In this document: positions 7,667-13,949 of the stretch, in pieces
How the letters are laid out: each line of letters starts with the position of its first letter
Numbering within the stretch: position 1 is the first letter of the stretch
NCBI GenBank assembly: GCA_002293855.1
Contig: DBEB01000034.1
Location: 672 to 18,457, forward strand
Reading direction: 5' to 3'
Length of the DNA: 17,786 nucleotides
Source of the DNA: Candidatus Falkowbacteria bacterium UBA917
Lineage (GTDB): Bacteria; Patescibacteriota; Patescibacteriia; Patescibacteriales; Patescibacteriaceae
Notes under the pieces: model-generated
The model's input: only the letters and a program-made list of their open reading frames with translations
Told to the model about the DNA's origin: nothing
The model's database searches: none
Program-made: the position numbers and the translations under genes

Positions 7667-8005
7667 TTATCGCTGAAACTTATAACCTTTGAGCGCTAAG
7701 CGCCTCTCCCTCCAATCTGGTATGGCCTCGGCTACCAAGGCCCAAAAGCCAGCGCCATGATTCATCTCTACCAGATGACAGAGCTCATGAACCACCACGT
7801 AATCCACCAATTCCAGAGGCAAAAAACCTAAACGATAGTTAAAATTAAGATTCTTGCGACTACTACAAGACCCCCAACGACTAACTTGATCACGAATAGC
7901 TACTCGTCGCCAAGCTAGTTGATAATGCTGGTTAAAAAAAGCCAGACGGCTATAGACTAGCCGCCTGGTCAATTCTTTGTAACGTAGATACTCCCGCCTA
8001 CTCAT
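7667..8005 (-). CDS. Minimal YgjP/DUF45-type zinc metallopeptidase
   Basis: The 112-residue protein carries the core of the YgjP/DUF45 (WLM-like) metallopeptidase family: SRWGSCSSRKNLNFNYRL (42-59) and the zinc site HELCH (His73, Glu74, His77) with NHGAGFW (His83, the likely third ligand). Full-length YgjP proteins are about 230 residues, so the beta-rich N-terminal half is absent and only the catalytic C-terminal half is present. No signal peptide, so it is cytoplasmic. It starts four bases after the Gmad2 gene stop, with only a weak AAGG near the ATG, so it is probably translated by coupling. The only base pattern noted downstream is the wzz promoter; no terminator is obvious. Substrate unknown; family assignment is confident. 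Confidence 0.87.
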   Translation of the reverse strand: MSRREYLRYKELTRRLVYSRLAFFNQHYQLAWRRVAIRDQVSRWGSCSSRKNLNFNYRLGFLPLELVDYVVVHELCHLVEMNHGAGFWALVAEAIPDWRERRLALKGYKFQR

Positions 8006-8009
8006 GACC

Positions 8010-8504
8010 TTAATAAATCACCGGAATAACTAGCTGATCATCGAGTGCTGGTTCGCCAGACGGATTGTCTTTTTTGAGCACCAAAGTACCGCTAGCATTA
8101 CCAATCGGGGCAAAGTTCAAAGTCGCTGTAAAATCCACAAAATCCTCGGTCATCCAGTCACCGCTTGCTTGTGCTACTGTGCTAGTAACTACTTGGTCAC
8201 TCGCATCACGCAGTTCAATCAGGAAAGACGCTTCAAAATACCAATAACCTCTCGCTCTGCCACTGATAGCCAAGGGACTAATAATAGTCGCACCAGGCTC
8301 TAAGGCAGTCACTTGAATCAGATCCTCTTTGCTAGCCTCGGCTGTCTTTTCCTCATCAGGCTTAGGCAGATCAGCAACTGCTACACCCTTATCTTCTAAA
8401 CCCTTTTTAACCAAGTCTTCGCCATTACGACTAAAGTAGCTCATCGAGCCTAGTACTACTAAAATCAAGGCGATAATCACTGACCACATCAACGCTTTAC
8501 GCAT
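8010..8504 (-). CDS. Membrane-anchored Gmad2-domain protein
   Basis: A 164-residue protein with an N-terminal membrane anchor (about residues 5-24), a charged linker rich in Glu/Lys (28-61), and a Gmad2 immunoglobulin-like domain filling the rest (62-164). Recognisable Gmad2 landmarks are PGATIISPLAISGRARGYWY (70-89), ASGDWMTEDFVDF (113-125) and KKDNPSGEP (144-152), ending in VIPVIY. In Firmicutes the domain is found in spore-germination-associated proteins; in this lineage it is a common extracellular module, presumably binding other proteins or the cell wall. The anchor could instead be an uncleaved signal peptide. It heads a two-gene unit with the zinc peptidase and lies divergent from typA. 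No SD; an extended -10 promoter lies upstream. Confidence 0.88.
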   Translation of the reverse strand: MRKALMWSVIIALILVVLGSMSYFSRNGEDLVKKGLEDKGVAVADLPKPDEEKTAEASKEDLIQVTALEPGATIISPLAISGRARGYWYFEASFLIELRDASDQVVTSTVAQASGDWMTEDFVDFTATLNFAPIGNASGTLVLKKDNPSGEPALDDQLVIPVIY

Positions 8505-8533
8505 ATATTAATTAGCTAGTTATAATAGGCCTA

Positions 8534-8561
8534 ATTATACCAAATTAGGATCAAAAATCAA
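8534..8561 (-). promoter_or_regulatory. Extended -10 promoter of the Gmad2 gene
   Basis: Minus strand: TTGATT (8556-8561), 16-base spacer, TATAAT (8534-8539) with TGG directly before it. The predicted start near 8527 gives a leader of about 23 bases. It is divergent from and within 25 bases of the typA -35, so the two promoters may compete. Confidence 0.75.
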
Positions 8562-8585
8562 TTATTATTTATCAGTCCAAACAAG

Positions 8586-8614
8586 TTGACAAAGACCAAA
8601 AAATATATTATACA
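8586..8614 (+). promoter_or_regulatory. typA: Consensus-like promoter of typA
   Basis: TTGACA (8586-8591), 17-base spacer, TATACA (8609-8614). Transcription should start near 8621, at the 5' foot of a stable hairpin, leaving a leader of about 29 bases with no SD before the ATG at 8650. Confidence 0.87.
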
Positions 8615-8619
8615 TAAAT

Positions 8620-8644
8620 AAGCTCTTCGGAGCTTTTATTTTTT
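8620..8644 (+). promoter_or_regulatory. typA: Leader hairpin with cUUCGg loop upstream of typA
   Basis: AAGCTC (8620-8625) and GAGCTT (8630-8635) pair around TTCG, giving the very stable c(UUCG)g tetraloop, and a T-rich run follows (8636-8644). In form this is a small intrinsic terminator, but it sits between the typA promoter and its start codon, at the very 5' end of the mRNA. It could protect the mRNA from 5' decay or attenuate transcription. No plus-strand gene upstream needs a terminator here. Confidence 0.7.
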
Positions 8645-8649
8645 ATACT

Positions 8650-10440
8650 ATGGAAATCAGAAATATCGCTATTATCGCCCACGTTGACCACGGTAAAACC
8701 AAGTTAACTGACGCCCTCCTCCGCCAAACCGGCATGGTGACTGACGACAAGGTCAGTATGGACTCCAACGCTCTCGAACAAGAACGTGGCATCACTATTT
8801 ACGCCAAAAACACTTCTCTTTTTTACAAAAACACCAAAATCAATATCGTCGACACTCCAGGTCACGCTGACTTCGGCTCCGAAGTAGAGCGCGTTTTGCG
8901 TAGCGTGGACTGCGTACTCTTAGTCGTAGACGCTCAAGAAGGCCCAATGCCTCAAACCAAATTCGTCTTGCGCAAGTCTCTCGAGCTCGGCCTCAAGCCA
9001 ATTGTCGTCATCAACAAAATCGACAAACCAGCCGCTATGCCGACTTGGACCCAAGAACGCGTCCTCGAACTCTTTATGGATCTCGGCGCTAACTACGAAC
9101 AAATGGACTTCACCACGGTCTTTGCCATCGCCAAGGACGGCGTCGCTATGACTAGTCTAACTGACGAACGCAAAGATCTCACTCCACTCCTTGATACAAT
9201 TCTCGACAAAGTAGCCAGTGCCACTATCAAAGCTGACGAACCCTTTACTTTCCAAGCCTTCAACCTAGGCTACGACAATTATCTCGGTCGTATGGGTGTC
9301 GGTCGTGTCTATCACGGCAAGGCTAAACCAGGTCAAAAAGTCCTGGTCAAAAAACACAGCGGCGAAATCATCGCAGGTACCTTAACCAAGATTTTTAGTT
9401 TTGAAGGCACTACTCGCAAAGAAGTCGATGAGGTCGAAGCTGGTGACATCGTGATGCTCGCTGGTCTCCCAGAACTCTATATCGGCGACACTGTCTGTAT
9501 CGAGCCAGAACAAGCTCTACTACCAGAAATCAAAATCGACGAACCAACCATCTCTCTTAACTTCCTCGTCAACAACTCACCTTTTGCTGGTCGTGAAGGC
9601 AAGATGGTTACCAACAGCCAAATCCGTGAACGTCTCGAACGTGAACTCAAAGTCAACGTCGGTCTCAAAATTGATTTCTCTGCCGGCGACTACTACAAGG
9701 TCTACGGTCGTGGTGAACTCCACATCGTCGTCCTCCTCGAAAACATGCGTCGTGAAGGCTACGAAGTCCAAGTCTCCCAACCTCAAGTTATTATCAAAGA
9801 AGAAAACGGTGTCAAAGTCGAACCTTACGAAGAAGTTACCATCGATATCCACAAAGACTTTACCGGCATGGTCATTGACAAACTCGCTAAGCGTAAAGGT
9901 CAACTAGTCACTATGCAACCTAATGACCACCAAACCCGCCTCATCTACCACATCCCAACCCGTGGCATCCTTGGCTATCGTGGTGAATTCGTCGTCGATA
10001 CTCGTGGCGAAGGCATTCTCTGCACTGAATTTATCGGCTTTAAGCCTTTTGCTGGCGACATCGACAAACGCGCTAGTGGCTCCATGATCTCTGGTGAAAC
10101 CGGCAAGGCTCTCGCCTACTCCCTAGCCAACCTTCAAGAACGTGGCAATCTCTACATCGAACCAAACACTGACATCTACGAAGGCATGATCATCGGCGAT
10201 ACCGCCAAAGGCCTCGACATGACCGTCAACCCAATCAAGGGCAAGAAACTGACTAACATGCGCTCTTCGAACGCTGACATGGCTATTCAGCTCACCCGTC
10301 CAATGATTATGACCCTCGAACGAGGTCTAGAAATCATGTCCGAGGACGAATACCTCGAAGTCACACCTCAGAGTATCCGTCTCCGTAAGCAAGCCCTGAC
10401 CGAAATCGACCGTGCCCGTAGTGAACGCAAAAAAGACTAA
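8650..10440 (+). CDS. typA: Ribosome-binding GTPase TypA/BipA
   Basis: A 596-residue translational GTPase of the TypA/BipA family, close to the usual 600-615. The G domain shows AHVDHGKT (10-17), RGITI (46-50), DTPGHADFG (68-76) and NKID (122-125); domain II and the EF-G-like domains III and V follow, then the TypA-specific C-terminal region (ISGETGKALAYSLANLQERG and KGKKLTNMRSSNADM are typical). TypA binds 70S ribosomes in the EF-G site and supports ribosome assembly and stress responses. Two departures stand out: the residue after the P-loop Thr is Lys18 where Thr is usual, and the G5 region reads FAIAKDG (158-164) rather than a typical SA motif. Codon choice is biased (CGT, GAC, AAC, CTC), as in a well-expressed gene. 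Monocistronic: own promoter, hairpin leader and terminator. No SD; the ATG follows an AT-rich leader. Confidence 0.97.
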   Translation: MEIRNIAIIAHVDHGKTKLTDALLRQTGMVTDDKVSMDSNALEQERGITIYAKNTSLFYKNTKINIVDTPGHADFGSEVERVLRSVDCVLLVVDAQEGPMPQTKFVLRKSLELGLKPIVVINKIDKPAAMPTWTQERVLELFMDLGANYEQMDFTTVFAIAKDGVAMTSLTDERKDLTPLLDTILDKVASATIKADEPFTFQAFNLGYDNYLGRMGVGRVYHGKAKPGQKVLVKKHSGEIIAGTLTKIFSFEGTTRKEVDEVEAGDIVMLAGLPELYIGDTVCIEPEQALLPEIKIDEPTISLNFLVNNSPFAGREGKMVTNSQIRERLERELKVNVGLKIDFSAGDYYKVYGRGELHIVVLLENMRREGYEVQVSQPQVIIKEENGVKVEPYEEVTIDIHKDFTGMVIDKLAKRKGQLVTMQPNDHQTRLIYHIPTRGILGYRGEFVVDTRGEGILCTEFIGFKPFAGDIDKRASGSMISGETGKALAYSLANLQERGNLYIEPNTDIYEGMIIGDTAKGLDMTVNPIKGKKLTNMRSSNADMAIQLTRPMIMTLERGLEIMSEDEYLEVTPQSIRLRKQALTEIDRARSERKKD

Positions 10441-10460
10441 AACCAAACTTTTAGACACTT

Positions 10461-10488
10461 AAAATGACCCTAACTAGGGTCATTTTTT
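10461..10488 (+). terminator. Terminator of typA
   Basis: AAAATGACCC (10461-10470) pairs with GGGTCATTTT (10477-10486) around a six-base loop, ending in a run of six T (10483-10488). It lies 20 bases after the typA stop. Confidence 0.9.
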
Positions 10489-10497
10489 GTTTAATCA

Positions 10498-10526
10498 TTG
10501 ACAAATAATCAAAAATTTGTTTTAAT
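10498..10526 (+). promoter_or_regulatory. Promoter of the histidine-kinase-like gene
   Basis: TTGACA (10498-10503) and TTTAAT (10521-10526) at 17-base spacing; TAATAC two bases further is an alternative -10. The start near 10533 gives a leader of about 43 bases that contains the SD TAGGAG at 10564-10569, six bases before the ATG. Confidence 0.7.
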
Positions 10527-10575
10527 ACTGGCATTAAACACAGTTCTTTTATCAATTTTATTATAGGAGTCTTCT

Positions 10576-11433
10576 ATGACAGATCCTTCCTTGCCAGTTA
10601 TCATTGCCTTCTTTGCTCTATTTGCAGCTATTGTAGTTCTCATCGCTTTTCTCGCCTCTGAAAGAGGCAATAGAAAGAAAATTGAAACTGAGCTAAGTAA
10701 TGCTGAAGCTCACAACCTAGCTCTAAAAGCTAGCCTACTCGAAAGCAGACAAAAAAATGAAGAGCTAGAAGCTCAGTTCATTGAGTTCAAATATTGCCAA
10801 GAGCATGTACTCTTAGCTGTTATCCATGACCTCAAGAACTCTCTGCTCGGTATCAAAATGCTGAGTTCTCAAGAATTAGCCGGTGGCGAATTACGACCAG
10901 TCATCAAGGAGATTAATCAATATGCCAAAAATAGCTTGAGCTACGGCATTAATTCTATTAATCAAATACTGGAAGCCAAAAGCGCCAAACTAATTATCAG
11001 CACTTTTAATCTAGCTGAGGTTTTAAATGAAGTAATAAATTATCAGCCAGAACGCATACTTCTTGAGTTTAGCAAATCAGCCAAAGCGGTAGAAAAAAAC
11101 TTCCTCAGTAATCCCGAACTGCTAACGCTAACACTTCATAACCTGCTTGATAACGCCGTCAAACACAAAAATGGCGATAAACAAGTTAAGTTAGCCGTTG
11201 ATTTAATTGACGATCAATGGATCTTCACCATCAGCAACCAAGGCTTCATCAGAGATCTTGGAGATTTTTTCGAAAAACCGCTCAAATCCAGCGGTGGCGA
11301 CAATACTGGCATCGGCAGCTTCTTGGCTAAATTTTTAACCAACAAGCTCGGTGGCAGAATCGAGCTCAATGTTCAAGATAACTTTGTTAATGTCACTGTC
11401 TACATACCCTATATTAAACAAACTACTTACTAA
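10576..11433 (+). CDS. Membrane-anchored sensor histidine kinase-like protein
   Basis: A 285-residue protein with one N-terminal membrane helix (about 7-27), a charged coiled-coil stalk (about 30-75), a dimerisation/phosphoacceptor region with H-box VIHDLKNSLLGIK (82-94, His84), and a C-terminal HATPase domain. N-box: LHNLLDNAVKH (187-197). G1 is ISNQG (219-223), the Asn variant seen in some kinases in place of Asp. G2: TGIGSFLAKF (244-253). There is almost no extracellular part, so any signal must be sensed in the membrane or cytoplasm or passed on by a partner. No response regulator gene is adjacent; the nearest possible partner is the odd 144-residue protein at 13950. It has a good SD (TAGGAG), its own promoter and a terminator. 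The H-box and ATP-binding boxes make the kinase call reasonable; activity is not proven by the sequence. Confidence 0.85.
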   Translation: MTDPSLPVIIAFFALFAAIVVLIAFLASERGNRKKIETELSNAEAHNLALKASLLESRQKNEELEAQFIEFKYCQEHVLLAVIHDLKNSLLGIKMLSSQELAGGELRPVIKEINQYAKNSLSYGINSINQILEAKSAKLIISTFNLAEVLNEVINYQPERILLEFSKSAKAVEKNFLSNPELLTLTLHNLLDNAVKHKNGDKQVKLAVDLIDDQWIFTISNQGFIRDLGDFFEKPLKSSGGDNTGIGSFLAKFLTNKLGGRIELNVQDNFVNVTVYIPYIKQTTY

Positions 11434-11437
11434 CAAC

Positions 11438-11466
11438 AAACCCGCTAAATAGCGGGTTTTATTTTT
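11438..11466 (+). terminator. Terminator between convergent genes
   Basis: AAACCCGCT (11438-11446) pairs with AGCGGGTTT (11451-11459) around AAAT, followed by a T-rich run (11457-11466). It ends the kinase-like gene. On the minus strand the same stem is followed by a poorer T tract, so it may also end the lipoprotein gene, less efficiently. Confidence 0.88.
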
Positions 11467-11486
11467 GCCTTTTAACCAAATCATCA

Positions 11487-12086
11487 TTAGCGCATCATCG
11501 TCTTTGCCGCTTCTATCGCTGCCTGAGCTTTATCAGTCAATTCCTTAATCTTGGCCATTTGATCAACAAACTTAATATCTTTTGGCACAACCAAGAGTGA
11601 CTCATCAAGCTTCCAATCCTCACAAGTGGTATTGACCTGCTCGGCTAGTTTAGCTGGATCGACTTGGGCCAGTTGCTGCGCTTCGACATTAGTCGCTGGC
11701 ACAGTACCCTTTGGCATATTCTTGGCTTGTTCTAGACCTTGCTTCAAATCAATATAAACTCCTTCACTAGCACCTTCATTCCAGCTATAAACCATCTCAT
11801 CGAGCTTCAAAGCATTTACTGTTTGTGTTTTGCCAGCAATCTTCACAGTTGTCATACTACGTACACGCTTAGTTGGCAGATCCATATACATCGTTGACTC
11901 ACTCTGCACACCAGCCACATCAGTCTTAGTCACGCATTTTACCGGCTTGTCACTCGCTAGCGCCTTGCCCATCTCACGTGTCGCCTGTGACTGTCCAGAG
12001 GGCTGCGCACCAAACTTGGTCAAACTACAACCAGACACAACGAAGGCTATCACCAATAACACTGCTAACCAAAAATATTGTTTCAT
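11487..12086 (-). CDS. Lipoprotein, uncharacterised
   Basis: A 199-residue predicted lipoprotein: signal peptide with hydrophobic residues 5-17 and lipobox VSGC (Cys20). The mature part has a pattern seen in uncharacterised exported proteins of this lineage: KPVKCVTKT followed by a MYMD strand, KRVRSMTTVKIAG, a YSWN turn and CEDWKLDESLL. Cys at about 53 and 155 could pair. The layout suggests a beta-sheet carrier of the LolA/LppX kind, but no specific residue proves that. The C-terminal 40 residues are helical and Ala/Lys-rich. It would sit on the outer face of the membrane. It is probably transcribed alone from an extended -10 promoter and lacks a properly placed SD (GAGAGGG is about 19 bases from the ATG, too far). 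Confidence 0.72.
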   Translation of the reverse strand: MKQYFWLAVLLVIAFVVSGCSLTKFGAQPSGQSQATREMGKALASDKPVKCVTKTDVAGVQSESTMYMDLPTKRVRSMTTVKIAGKTQTVNALKLDEMVYSWNEGASEGVYIDLKQGLEQAKNMPKGTVPATNVEAQQLAQVDPAKLAEQVNTTCEDWKLDESLLVVPKDIKFVDQMAKIKELTDKAQAAIEAAKTMMR

Positions 12087-12111
12087 AAGAGTTTTTAAAA
12101 ATTACCCTCTC

Positions 12112-12120
12112 ATTATAACA
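12112..12120 (-). promoter_or_regulatory. Extended -10 promoter of the lipoprotein gene
   Basis: The minus strand reads TGTTATAAT (12112-12120), a perfect -10 with extended TGN. No clear -35 is seen, which is tolerated by extended -10 promoters. Start near 12105, leader about 20 bases. Confidence 0.65.
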
Positions 12121-12122
12121 CA

Positions 12123-12362
12123 TTATTTGATCAGCTTCAGCTTAGCCTCTCGTGACAATTTCTTCATACTCGCCTCAGCCTTAGTCGCCGCCGAGCGATC
12201 TTTGAATTTACGACTATAAACCAAAGTCACCGGTCGCCGAGCTCTAGTGTAGCGAGCACCGCTAGGACTCTCATTGTGCTCACGCACCCGCCTGGCCAGA
12301 TCAGTTGTAATACCGGCGTAGAGCGTCTTGTCAGCACACTGCACTAGATAGAGATAATACAT
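12123..12362 (-). CDS. GIY-YIG endonuclease domain protein (UPF0213-like)
   Basis: A 79-residue stand-alone GIY-YIG domain of the small YhbQ/UPF0213 type. The two signature strands are YLYLVQCADKTLYAGIT (3-19) with YAG for YIG, followed by DLARRVREHN (21-30), GARYTRARRPVTLVY (35-49) and the catalytic-Glu helix KAEASMKKLSR (61-71, Glu63). It ends in LIK, as usual for the family. Such proteins are predicted structure-specific DNA nucleases or repair accessory factors; the natural substrate of the small stand-alone kind is uncertain. A TATAAT lies six bases before the ATG, so the mRNA is probably leaderless. The rplU terminator just upstream separates the two genes. Confidence 0.93.
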   Translation of the reverse strand: MYYLYLVQCADKTLYAGITTDLARRVREHNESPSGARYTRARRPVTLVYSRKFKDRSAATKAEASMKKLSREAKLKLIK

Positions 12363-12368
12363 ACGAGT

Positions 12369-12377
12369 ATTATAACA
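12369..12377 (-). promoter_or_regulatory. Extended -10 of GIY-YIG gene, leaderless start
   Basis: The minus strand reads TGTTATAAT (12369-12377), then six bases (12363-12368) and the ATG. The predicted start is the ATG itself. Any -35 would fall inside the rplU terminator stem and matches consensus poorly, so the extended -10 probably carries the promoter. Confidence 0.72.
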
Positions 12378-12380
12378 TAC

Positions 12381-12409
12381 AAAAAAGACCCGCTTGAAGC
12401 GGGTCTTTT
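12381..12409 (-). terminator. Terminator of rplU
   Basis: AAAAGACCCGC (12383-12393) pairs with GCGGGTCTTTT (12399-12409) around a five-base loop, with a run of six T on the minus strand (12381-12386). The structure is symmetrical and can also act on plus-strand transcripts. Confidence 0.93.
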
Positions 12410-12422
12410 AAGTTAGTGCTTA

Positions 12423-12737
12423 TTAAGCAATAGTAGTGATTTTGAGCTTGGTATAATGTTGGCGATGGCCGACATTTTTCTTGTAGTGGACTTTGTTTTT
12501 AAATTTGATCACGCTGACCTTATCAGCCTTGGCGTGTTCGAGTACTTCCGCAGTCACAGACTCGCCTAGACTTGGCTTACCGAGATTGACGCTAGTACCA
12601 TCAGATTCAGCGATTAAGAGAGTTTCCAATTTAACTTTGGAGCCGATAGCAGCTTCTAATTTTTCTACACGCAAGCTGTCGCCTTCCTTAACCTTATACT
12701 GTTTAGCACCGGTTTTAATTACCGCAATTTTTGTCAT
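12423..12737 (-). CDS. rplU: 50S ribosomal protein bL21
   Basis: A 104-residue ribosomal protein bL21: the start MTKIAVIKTGAKQYKVKEGD, the middle VKLETLLIAESDG and the end VIKFKNKVHYKKNVGHRQHY are typical; the last segment contacts 23S rRNA. A longer reading would begin at a TTG 15 bases upstream, but the ATG at 12737 fits the family start and has the SD AAGGAT seven bases before it. The usual partner rpmA (bL27) is not next to it: a terminator follows and then the GIY-YIG gene. It has its own promoter overlapping the stop of the WecA-like gene, and a leader hairpin. Confidence 0.97.
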   Translation of the reverse strand: MTKIAVIKTGAKQYKVKEGDSLRVEKLEAAIGSKVKLETLLIAESDGTSVNLGKPSLGESVTAEVLEHAKADKVSVIKFKNKVHYKKNVGHRQHYTKLKITTIA

Positions 12738-12753
12738 AAAATTATCCTTCAAT

Positions 12754-12772
12754 AAAAAACTCGCTTTCGCGA
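12754..12772 (-). promoter_or_regulatory. rplU: Leader hairpin upstream of rplU
   Basis: On the minus strand TCGC and GCGA pair around a GAAA tetraloop (12761-12772), followed by G and six T (12754-12759). It lies in the rplU leader, 15 bases before the ATG and just before the SD. The stem is only 4 bp, so it is too weak for a confident terminator; it may be a leader element or the end of the WecA-like transcript. Confidence 0.5.
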
Positions 12773-12782
12773 TTGTTGCTAT

Positions 12783-12811
12783 AATTTAGCTAAGTTTACG
12801 CTTTTTGTCAA
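12783..12811 (-). promoter_or_regulatory. rplU: Promoter of rplU inside the end of the WecA-like gene
   Basis: Minus strand: TTGACA (12806-12811), 17-base spacer, TAAATT (12783-12788, four of six matches). The -10 overlaps the stop codon of the WecA-like gene. The start near 12776 gives a leader of about 39 bases containing the GAAA hairpin and the SD. Confidence 0.7.
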
Positions 12812-13856
12812 GATAGTAAAAAAAGCCAATGATTATGAGCATTATGGCCACCAAAAGTCCCAAAGCCATCAACTTAGCCTTCGACTGCAAAATCAAGGCC
12901 GCCACCCCAAAAACACCAGCCATCAGATAAAAAAAGCCGACTGTTTTCTTGACCCCCAAACCCCGATCAAGGAGTACAAAGTGCAGATGTTGACGATCAG
13001 CGCTAAAGGGGCTTTTCTTTTGTGCTATCCTACGGATCACTGTCCAAACGAGATCCAAGATCGGCAAACCCATGATCAGTAGCGCAATAGCAATCTTGGC
13101 TCCCGAAATAATCGATAAGACCCCCAAAAGAAAACCCAAGAGCATTGACCCACCCTCACCCAAGAAAACCTTGGCTGGATTCCAATTATAAATTAGAAAA
13201 CCCAAGGCCGCCCCAGCCAGGGTAATTGCGGCAAGGCTAATGTCCGGCTGAAAATAGCGCGCACTTTGCGTAAAGACAAAGATCACCAAAGCGGCAATGC
13301 TAGCGAGACCCGTCACCAGACCATCAAGGCCATCAAGTAGCTTGGTCGTATAGGTCATAGCGAGCACCCAAACCATCACCAATAAGTCAGCTAAAACCGT
13401 GAAGTAATATGTCTCACCAGCGATAGTTATGATTGGCACTCGCCACAGATCTAGATAAATAAAACCACCCAAGGGGTTAGTCAATTTCTCGATCCCTACT
13501 CCAGCGACAATCAGTGACAGAGAAGCCAAAATCGGCCAAATCACTTGCTGCCAAGGCTTGAGATCATATCTATCATCGAGATAGCCACCGATCATTAGTA
13601 AGCTTGCGCCAACAAAGACTCCTAGCCAGTGACCAATATTTAACTTGGTCGCTGTCAGCGCCCCGATAAAAATCGCTGCCACCGCAAAAAAAGATATAAA
13701 AATAGCCAGCCCTCCTAACAAAGGCGTAGGGGCTTGATGTTGATGGCGACCACGAGGCCTGTCCACCAACTGCAGTTTATAAGCTAGCTTAATCACTAGC
13801 GGCGTCAAAAGCACCGCCAAAATAAAGGCTAAACCAAAAGCGATAACATAAATCAT
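12786..13856 (-). CDS. WecA/TagO/MraY-like glycosyl-1-phosphate transferase
   Basis: A 356-residue polytopic enzyme (about 10-11 helices) of the polyprenyl-phosphate N-acetylhexosamine-1-phosphate transferase family, which starts lipid-linked glycans by moving a sugar-1-phosphate from a UDP-sugar to undecaprenyl phosphate. Landmarks: VDRPRGRHQHQAPTPLLGG (31-49), DDRYD (94-98), LDGLDGL (174-180; Asp175, Asp178), NPAKVFLGEGGS (226-237) and DRQHLHFVLLDRGL (287-300). Lys172 stands where most members have Asn before the DGxDG motif, and Glu234 stands for the Asp of GDxGS. A TTG reading three codons longer (13865) is possible, but the ATG at 13856 is the better start. No SD. It would feed the polysaccharide genes at 160-4014. 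I do not assign it to wecA or mraY specifically: the HLHF motif and the changes make the sugar uncertain. Confidence 0.87.
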   Translation of the reverse strand: MIYVIAFGLAFILAVLLTPLVIKLAYKLQLVDRPRGRHQHQAPTPLLGGLAIFISFFAVAAIFIGALTATKLNIGHWLGVFVGASLLMIGGYLDDRYDLKPWQQVIWPILASLSLIVAGVGIEKLTNPLGGFIYLDLWRVPIITIAGETYYFTVLADLLVMVWVLAMTYTTKLLDGLDGLVTGLASIAALVIFVFTQSARYFQPDISLAAITLAGAALGFLIYNWNPAKVFLGEGGSMLLGFLLGVLSIISGAKIAIALLIMGLPILDLVWTVIRRIAQKKSPFSADRQHLHFVLLDRGLGVKKTVGFFYLMAGVFGVAALILQSKAKLMALGLLVAIMLIIIGFFYYLDKKRKLS

Positions 13857-13858
13857 AC

Positions 13859-13887
13859 TTGACAAATCTACTCATAAAGACTACAAT
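13859..13887 (+). promoter_or_regulatory. Promoter of the 13950 gene
   Basis: TTGACA (13859-13864), 17-base spacer, TACAAT (13882-13887). It is divergent from the WecA-like gene, whose start codon is three bases from the -35. The predicted start near 13894 gives a leader of about 56 bases with a small hairpin (13905-13919) and the SD AAGGAG (13938-13943). Confidence 0.82.
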
Positions 13888-13949
13888 AAAAGTTCAATTA
13901 AAACAAGGTTTCGTACCTTAACATCATTCATTTTTTTAAGGAGCTTTAC

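Noticed and set aside
9577..9907. Overlapping open frames on both strands inside typA (about 107-108 codons)
   Set aside because: They lie wholly within the strongly conserved typA reading frame, have low-complexity translations and no start signals; they follow from its codon bias.
12738..12752. Upstream TTG start for rplU
   Set aside because: It would add five residues not typical of bL21 and would place the SD inside the coding region; the ATG at 12737 is well spaced from AAGGAT.
13857..13865. Upstream TTG start for the WecA-like gene
   Set aside because: The ATG three codons later gives a natural hydrophobic start, and no SD favours the TTG.
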